Part shown: in pieces, positions 7,301 to 10,625 of the stretch | How the letters are laid out: each line of letters begins with the position of its first letter | How positions within the stretch are numbered: the stretch's first letter is position 1 | Assembly (NCBI GenBank): GCA_937897665.1 | Contig: CALCPB010000230.1 | Coordinates: 1 to 10,625 of the forward strand | Direction: 5' to 3' | DNA length: 10,625 nt | Source: an uncultured Halomicronema sp. | GTDB taxonomy: Bacteria; Cyanobacteriota; Cyanobacteriia; Phormidesmidales; Phormidesmidaceae | The notes under the pieces: generated by a model | What the model saw: the letters and a program-made list of their open reading frames with translations, nothing else | What the model was told of the DNA's origin: nothing | Databases searched by the model: none | Translations under genes and position numbers: made by a program

Positions 7301-9762
7301 TTCGGTTAGTAGAAAAGTTGGAGGCCGAAGACGTCAAAGCCAGGACGTTTAATCAAGCCGCGATTTTTAGTATGCATGGCAAAATTCCGCTGCGAGCGGC
7401 GCCCCCAGGTTTGCAAGAGGGGTGTCAAAGTGGCATCGACCAGGGCGAGTTGGAATTTGCGGGCTATGCGGCCTACAACTGGTCGCAATATTCTTATTTC
7501 AGTGGGTTAAACCTGGGGGAACTGCGGCAGGGTGCCCATGCCTACGGCTTGGTGTTAGAGCAGCTCAACCAAAAAATATCGCTAGCCTGCAATCAGCTCG
7601 TTCATCAAGTCGCTTTAAATCTGCTGGAGCCTTCTCCAGATCCCTGCCTGCTCCAGGGCCGCGTCTTTGACGAGCAGCAGGTCTTAGCCCGATTTATCGA
7701 CAATCAAGTGCTATCGGGCGTTCAATATCTGTCTCTCCACAAGATTGTCCTGCACTGTTTGTTTGCCAGATATGACGACATCGTGGCGCTGATCGACTGG
7801 TCAGAACAGTATCTCAGTGCCTCCACCGGCATGATTTCCGTGCCGGTCTTTCACTTTTTCGCGACTTTAGGACGGCTGCAGGTTTATGCGCAACAACCGC
7901 CCGACGCAGCCTCTCCCTTATTGCACAAAATTCAATACGGGTTAGCCGAACTACAGCGATGGGCCAGCCAGGCTCCCAGCAATTTTCAGCACAAGCTTGA
8001 TCTGCTCCTAGCGGAACAGCATCGCGTCCAGGGCAATCGCTACGCGGCAGCTGACTATTACGATCGCGCGATTGCTGGGGCCGAAGCCAACGGCTATGAG
8101 CAAGAGGCGGCCTTGGCGAATGAACTGGCTGCCGCGTTTTATCTCCAGGCGCACAGACGACCGCTCGCCACTGTCTATTTGCAAGCAGCCTATGAGCACT
8201 ATGAGCAGTGGGGCGCTCAGGCCAAAACCGCCGACTTAGAACAACGCTATCCAGAGCTTTTGCGGTCTCGGCTGTCGTCGACCAGCGCGCGATCGCCCAT
8301 CCCGGCAGCCCTCGCGGTCTCGACGGATACTACCCTAACAGCGCAAACGCCCCCAAGTACGATGGGTTTGGCAGACCCGGCAGACATCAATAGCACGTTT
8401 GACTTTGCCACGGTGCTCAAGGCTTCACAGACGCTCTCGGGCACGATTCATTTAGAAGAACTGCTGCATCAGTTTACGCAGATTATTCTGCAAAGTTCGG
8501 GCGGCGATCGCTGTGCGCTGATTTTGCCCAACAGTGAGGGCGATTGGCAGGTCAAGGTGGTGGCGACGACGGAGCAGGTAGAACTCCGTAGCGACCCGCT
8601 AGAAGCTCACCCGCAGCTGCCCCTCAGCCTGATTCGCTACGTCAAAAACAGTGAAGATCGGGTGGTCGTCAATGATCTGCAGACAGCGTTGCCGATTGTG
8701 GACGATTATCTGCGGCAGCACCACCCCAAAAGCGTGCTTTGCCTGCCCATTCAACATCAAGGGCAGCAGATTGGGCTGCTGTATCTGAGTAATCAACACA
8801 CGAGTGAGGTTTTTACGGAAGAGCGTTTAACAGTGTTGAACTTACTCTGTGCCCAGGCAGCGATTTCCTTAGAGAATGCCCGTCTGTATGAACAATCTCA
8901 GCGGTATGCTCGACAGCTGCAGCAATCGCAAATTCGGATCGTGCAGAACGAAAAAATGGCCACACTGGGCAACTTGGTGGCTGGGATTGCTCACGAAATC
9001 AATAACCCCGTCGGCTTTCTCAACGGCAGCCTCACGAATGCCAAAGACTATGCGCAGGATTTGCTAAAACACATCAAACTCTATGAGCAGCAGTATCCTC
9101 AGGCGGTTGCCCCCATTCAAGACAGTGCTGAGGAGATTGACCTGGCGTTTTTGCGGGAAGATTTGCCCCAGCTTTTGGACTCGATGCAAGGGGCTACCGA
9201 CCGGATCAAAGGCATCAGCACCAGTTTGCGAACGTTTTCTCGCGGTGATGCCGAGCACAAAGTCAAAATCAACCTGCATGAAGGCATCGATAGCACGTTA
9301 TTGATTTTGAAGTACCGGCTCAAAGCCAATCAAGATCGCCCGGCGATCGCAATCACCAAAAATTATGGTGAGATTCCCGACGTCGAGTGTTTTCCGGGAC
9401 AAATCAACCAGGTGTTCTTAAATATTTTGGCCAATGCGATCGATGTCTTTGATGAAGCCGCTCAACACACCTCATTTGACGCGTTAGAAGCCAGTCCTCA
9501 GCAGATTATTGTGGAGACCGCGACGGCTGTTGAGTATAACTGCGTCGAAATTCGCATTCGTGACAATGGCAAAGGAATGGACACCGCCACCCAAGCCAAG
9601 ATTTTTGACCATCTGTTCACCACTAAAGCGATCGGCAAAGGTACGGGATTAGGTCTGTCGATCAGCTATCAGATCGTGACTGAACAGCACGGCGGCACCC
9701 TCAGCTGTCAATCGCCACTGGGTCACGGGACGGAGTTTGCGATCGTGCTGCCGATCTCGTAG
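4369..9762 (+). CDS. Hybrid Ser/Thr kinase - AAA ATPase - GAF - histidine kinase
   Basis: This 1797-residue soluble signalling protein joins two kinases, as in the cyanobacterial HstK family. Residues about 13-275 are a Ser/Thr kinase domain: glycine-poor loop LSQGARTEVYRA, Lys42 in VIKVL, catalytic HKDIKPSN (132-139), DFS at 153-155, then SPEQTGRMNRGIDYRTDFYALG. Residues about 305-500 are an AAA-type ATPase, with Walker A GFSGVGKT (334-341) and Walker B VIFLDD (460-465). Its helical continuation includes YRFAHDRIQQAA from 689. Residues about 710-1330 are helical, TPR-like repeats, probably for protein contacts. A GAF sensor spans about 1365-1505. A short coiled coil leads to the histidine kinase core with phospho-acceptor His1542 (AHEINNP), N-box Asn1689, DNGKGMD (1732-1738) and GKGTGLGLS (1756-1764). 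No membrane segment, signal peptide or receiver domain is seen, and no response regulator lies nearby. The ATG at 4369 is the first start after an in-frame TGA (4360). Its signal and targets are unknown. Confidence 0.93.
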   Translation: MNTRDRTFPLLPGYTVVEQLSQGARTEVYRALQRDQQSVVIKVLHPEPADIKELVQFRHQYALARCLQHPHIVHPLALERHGASYVLVMPDEGLVALNTYRAQHPWGVAEVLNIALQLTDALHYLIQQRVIHKDIKPSNILIHPESGQVQLIDFSIASLLPREHQQLASPTVLEGTLAYLSPEQTGRMNRGIDYRTDFYALGATLFELLTGEPPFDRQDPMELVHCHLARPVTFPAASRTTVPAAVQAIVLKLMAKNAEDRYQSALGLQHDLQLCQQQMQATGDVAAFELAQQDIGDRFLIPEKLYGREPEVNRLLAAFERVIQARAELMLVTGFSGVGKTAIINEVHKPMTRQKGYFIQGKFDQFNRNVPFSAFVQAFRNLLGQLLGESDTALQAWRAKILEAVGDRGQVIVEVIPELAAIIGPQPPVPELSGSAAQNRFNALFGQFVQVFTTKAHPLVIFLDDLQWADAASLTLLKLLMAELDTGYLLVLGAYRDNEVFPAHPLMLALDDINGRGGVIHRLTLMPLDQADITHLVADTLLCSAEMAAPLAQLVYQKTQGNPFFTTRFLQGLYEEGRLVFDSEVGHWQCDLAPVRQLALTDNVVEFMVGRLQKLPPPTQAVLMLAACVGNRFDLQTIAIVRSCDPEEIATTLWPALQDNLIIPESETYKFFQQGEPGETRHDNVTVNYRFAHDRIQQAANNLIPAEQQQAIHLQIGRMLLADPPDQQANLFEVVNHWNLGCALLRPDEQPQLAHLNWLAGRKARATAAYESALEYFQMGLSLLASDAWQTNYKLALDLHAGAVKTAFVCGDYAQMAAWSAIALRQSRTVLDQVKFYDVQIQAQMAQGMPAVAIDIALTALTLLGIPLPEAPTPTDLQTELSNTKALWAERAVADLIHLPLMTEREKVAAMILLSSIFAPSFIAKPEILPFIAWQQIQLSIQFGNCAQSAFGYANYSAILNSVSQDLGASYEFGQLAIRLVEKLEAEDVKARTFNQAAIFSMHGKIPLRAAPPGLQEGCQSGIDQGELEFAGYAAYNWSQYSYFSGLNLGELRQGAHAYGLVLEQLNQKISLACNQLVHQVALNLLEPSPDPCLLQGRVFDEQQVLARFIDNQVLSGVQYLSLHKIVLHCLFARYDDIVALIDWSEQYLSASTGMISVPVFHFFATLGRLQVYAQQPPDAASPLLHKIQYGLAELQRWASQAPSNFQHKLDLLLAEQHRVQGNRYAAADYYDRAIAGAEANGYEQEAALANELAAAFYLQAHRRPLATVYLQAAYEHYEQWGAQAKTADLEQRYPELLRSRLSSTSARSPIPAALAVSTDTTLTAQTPPSTMGLADPADINSTFDFATVLKASQTLSGTIHLEELLHQFTQIILQSSGGDRCALILPNSEGDWQVKVVATTEQVELRSDPLEAHPQLPLSLIRYVKNSEDRVVVNDLQTALPIVDDYLRQHHPKSVLCLPIQHQGQQIGLLYLSNQHTSEVFTEERLTVLNLLCAQAAISLENARLYEQSQRYARQLQQSQIRIVQNEKMATLGNLVAGIAHEINNPVGFLNGSLTNAKDYAQDLLKHIKLYEQQYPQAVAPIQDSAEEIDLAFLREDLPQLLDSMQGATDRIKGISTSLRTFSRGDAEHKVKINLHEGIDSTLLILKYRLKANQDRPAIAITKNYGEIPDVECFPGQINQVFLNILANAIDVFDEAAQHTSFDALEASPQQIIVETATAVEYNCVEIRIRDNGKGMDTATQAKIFDHLFTTKAIGKGTGLGLSISYQIVTEQHGGTLSCQSPLGHGTEFAIVLPIS

Positions 9763-9850
9763 TCTTGAGCCTCAGACGTTGGTCGCCCATCCTGCTGTGT
9801 CTTCACAAGAGCCGCGCTCAGTCAACTAAGCAGGCTACTGAACAGGAAGC

Positions 9851-10408
9851 TCAATCTTCTAAGACATGCAAATTCCAAATCTCTGGATACAGCTCTTGAA
9901 AGGTCAACCAGGTATCTCGCTCAATTTCGAGATCGTTTGAGCGAGCAATATTCAGCGAAATCTGCAGATTTTTTAATGCCGTATCAAACTGGCTTTTAGA
10001 GCAGCCGCATTCTTGAATCATCTCTTTTCTCAGGCTCGTTGTTTCCCAGGGCTCTGCTCGAACCTTTTTGAAAATATGAGTTGACAAGGGATGGAGTTCA
10101 TCGACACATTTGTAAGACGACCTGAAATGAACGTCTCGTAAATAGTCTAGGGTCATTAATACCGCCAACCCGCCTTTGATTTTGCCGTAGAAAATCTCGT
10201 CGGGAAACTCTGCCGGCAAACGATTTTTCCAATCCCAGACGGCGGATACCTTTTGCCCCCTACCTTTTTCGCCTTCTTGCTTTTCAGGCAAATCGAGATG
10301 TTCCCACAGTGAAGGTAGCTCCGTTTTGGAACTTTCGAAGATGGTGCAGATCTGCAGCTCTAAAATTAGCTGATGGGCTTCTTCAAAGGTTTTGATCACG
10401 ATTCTCAC
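9851..10408 (-). CDS. AlkZ-related winged-helix protein, function unknown
   Basis: The product has 185 residues and is not firmly recognised. Its layout recalls the short proteins named AlkZ-related, which resemble the winged-helix DNA glycosylase AlkZ/YcaQ that unhooks DNA crosslinks. The recalled pattern is an opening IKTFEEAHQL, then LPSLWE (31-36), VWDWKNRLP (57-65), FYGKIKGG (73-80), a tyrosine-rich middle, and a C-terminal winged-helix-like part (about 105-165: PLSTHIFKKV, SLRKEM, SQFDTALKNLQISLNI). I see no clear counterpart of the AlkZ catalytic Gln-X-Arg motif, so glycosylase activity should not be assumed. The start is GTG at 10408, supported by a purine-rich ribosome binding site (AGAGGGG) four bases upstream; no ATG is nearby. 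Two spot counts give about 40-45% GC, lower than most of the window, and the gene lacks HIP1 sites. Acquisition by transfer is therefore possible. It is convergent with the hybrid kinase across 88 bases, in which I see no good terminator. Confidence 0.6.
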   Translation of the reverse strand: MRIVIKTFEEAHQLILELQICTIFESSKTELPSLWEHLDLPEKQEGEKGRGQKVSAVWDWKNRLPAEFPDEIFYGKIKGGLAVLMTLDYLRDVHFRSSYKCVDELHPLSTHIFKKVRAEPWETTSLRKEMIQECGCSKSQFDTALKNLQISLNIARSNDLEIERDTWLTFQELYPEIWNLHVLED

Positions 10409-10526
10409 TACCCCTCTTTTGATTTTCGGTGAACCGATAAGTAAAAAGCCCTAATTATCGTCGGGTGTGTCATCGCCTAGCGTGACGCACCAAAGCCAAC
10501 CCGGTTAGTGCGCTGGGCTGCCGCCA

Positions 10527-10545
10527 CAACACTACAGTAATGTTG
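10527..10545. promoter_or_regulatory. 19-base dyad, possible operator
   Basis: The sequence CAACA-C-TAC-A-GTA-A-TGTTG is a palindrome in which eight of nine pairs match. It lies about 120 bases upstream of the GTG start of the AlkZ-like gene, on the side where its promoter should be. The size and symmetry suit a dimeric repressor site. It does not match the NtcA or cyanobacterial LexA consensus as I know them. Confidence 0.35.
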
Positions 10546-10625
10546 ATTGATGGCGACCACATAGATGAGACGATATTCCCTGTATCCCCGACGTTGCCAA
10601 AGTCACGTGGCTCAGCCAGTGGGTT

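Larger units (their letters stand above)
743..9350. repeat. HIP1 octamers GCGATCGC, 14 copies
   Basis: The highly iterated palindrome of cyanobacteria is found at 743, 1201, 1628, 1948, 3182, 3332, 3804, 4379, 5255, 5585, 6829, 8289, 8504 and 9343 (first base of each). Nearly all lie inside genes. At about one per 600 bases over this span they are far denser than chance and are the best taxonomic clue in the window. None is seen after 9350. Confidence 0.9.

Noticed and set aside
9763..9850. Terminator between the kinase and the convergent AlkZ-like gene
   Set aside because: Only a four-pair stem (GAGC/GCTC in AAGAGCCGCGCTCAG) is present and no T run follows.
1..10625. CRISPR array, tRNA, insertion sequence or phage genes
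   Set aside because: No regularly spaced repeats, cloverleaf-like sequence, transposase-like frame or terminal inverted repeats were seen on either strand.

Overview
The window reads as chromosomal DNA of a cyanobacterium. The palindrome GCGATCGC (HIP1) occurs at least 14 times between positions 743 and 9350. The porphyrin gene is of the HemJ type used by most cyanobacteria. The largest gene is a Ser/Thr kinase - AAA ATPase - GAF - histidine kinase hybrid of a kind typical of that phylum. Spot counts give roughly 55-60% GC over most of the window, with a poorer stretch at the right end.

Layout, left to right. hemJ lies on the minus strand (43-651). It is divergent, across about 320 bases of non-coding DNA holding a long hairpin, from an Lrp/AsnC-type regulator (975-1442, plus). 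A LysE/RhtB-type amino acid exporter follows on the same strand (1589-2278). Its stop codon interlocks with that of a PaiB-type FMN-binding protein on the minus strand (2275-2904). Divergent from paiB is dusA, tRNA-dihydrouridine synthase A (plus, 3004). dusA is cut by an in-frame TAA at 3865-3867, although its C-terminal coding sequence continues intact in the same frame to 4059. After a 309-base gap comes the 1797-residue hybrid kinase (4369-9762). A convergent minus-strand gene (9851-10408, GTG start) encodes a 185-residue protein that resembles the AlkZ-related winged-helix proteins. The last 217 bases hold no gene I can support, but contain a good 19-base dyad.

How the genes work together: the regulator and exporter form a plausible amino-acid-responsive export pair. 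hemJ, dusA and paiB look like independent housekeeping or accessory genes. The hybrid kinase has no response regulator beside it and must signal to a partner encoded elsewhere. I see no CRISPR array, tRNA, rRNA, insertion sequence or phage module. I do not see a convincing undescribed system. The points most worth a second look are the interrupted dusA, the unusual kinase residues and leader of the hybrid kinase, and the AlkZ-like gene with its upstream dyad.
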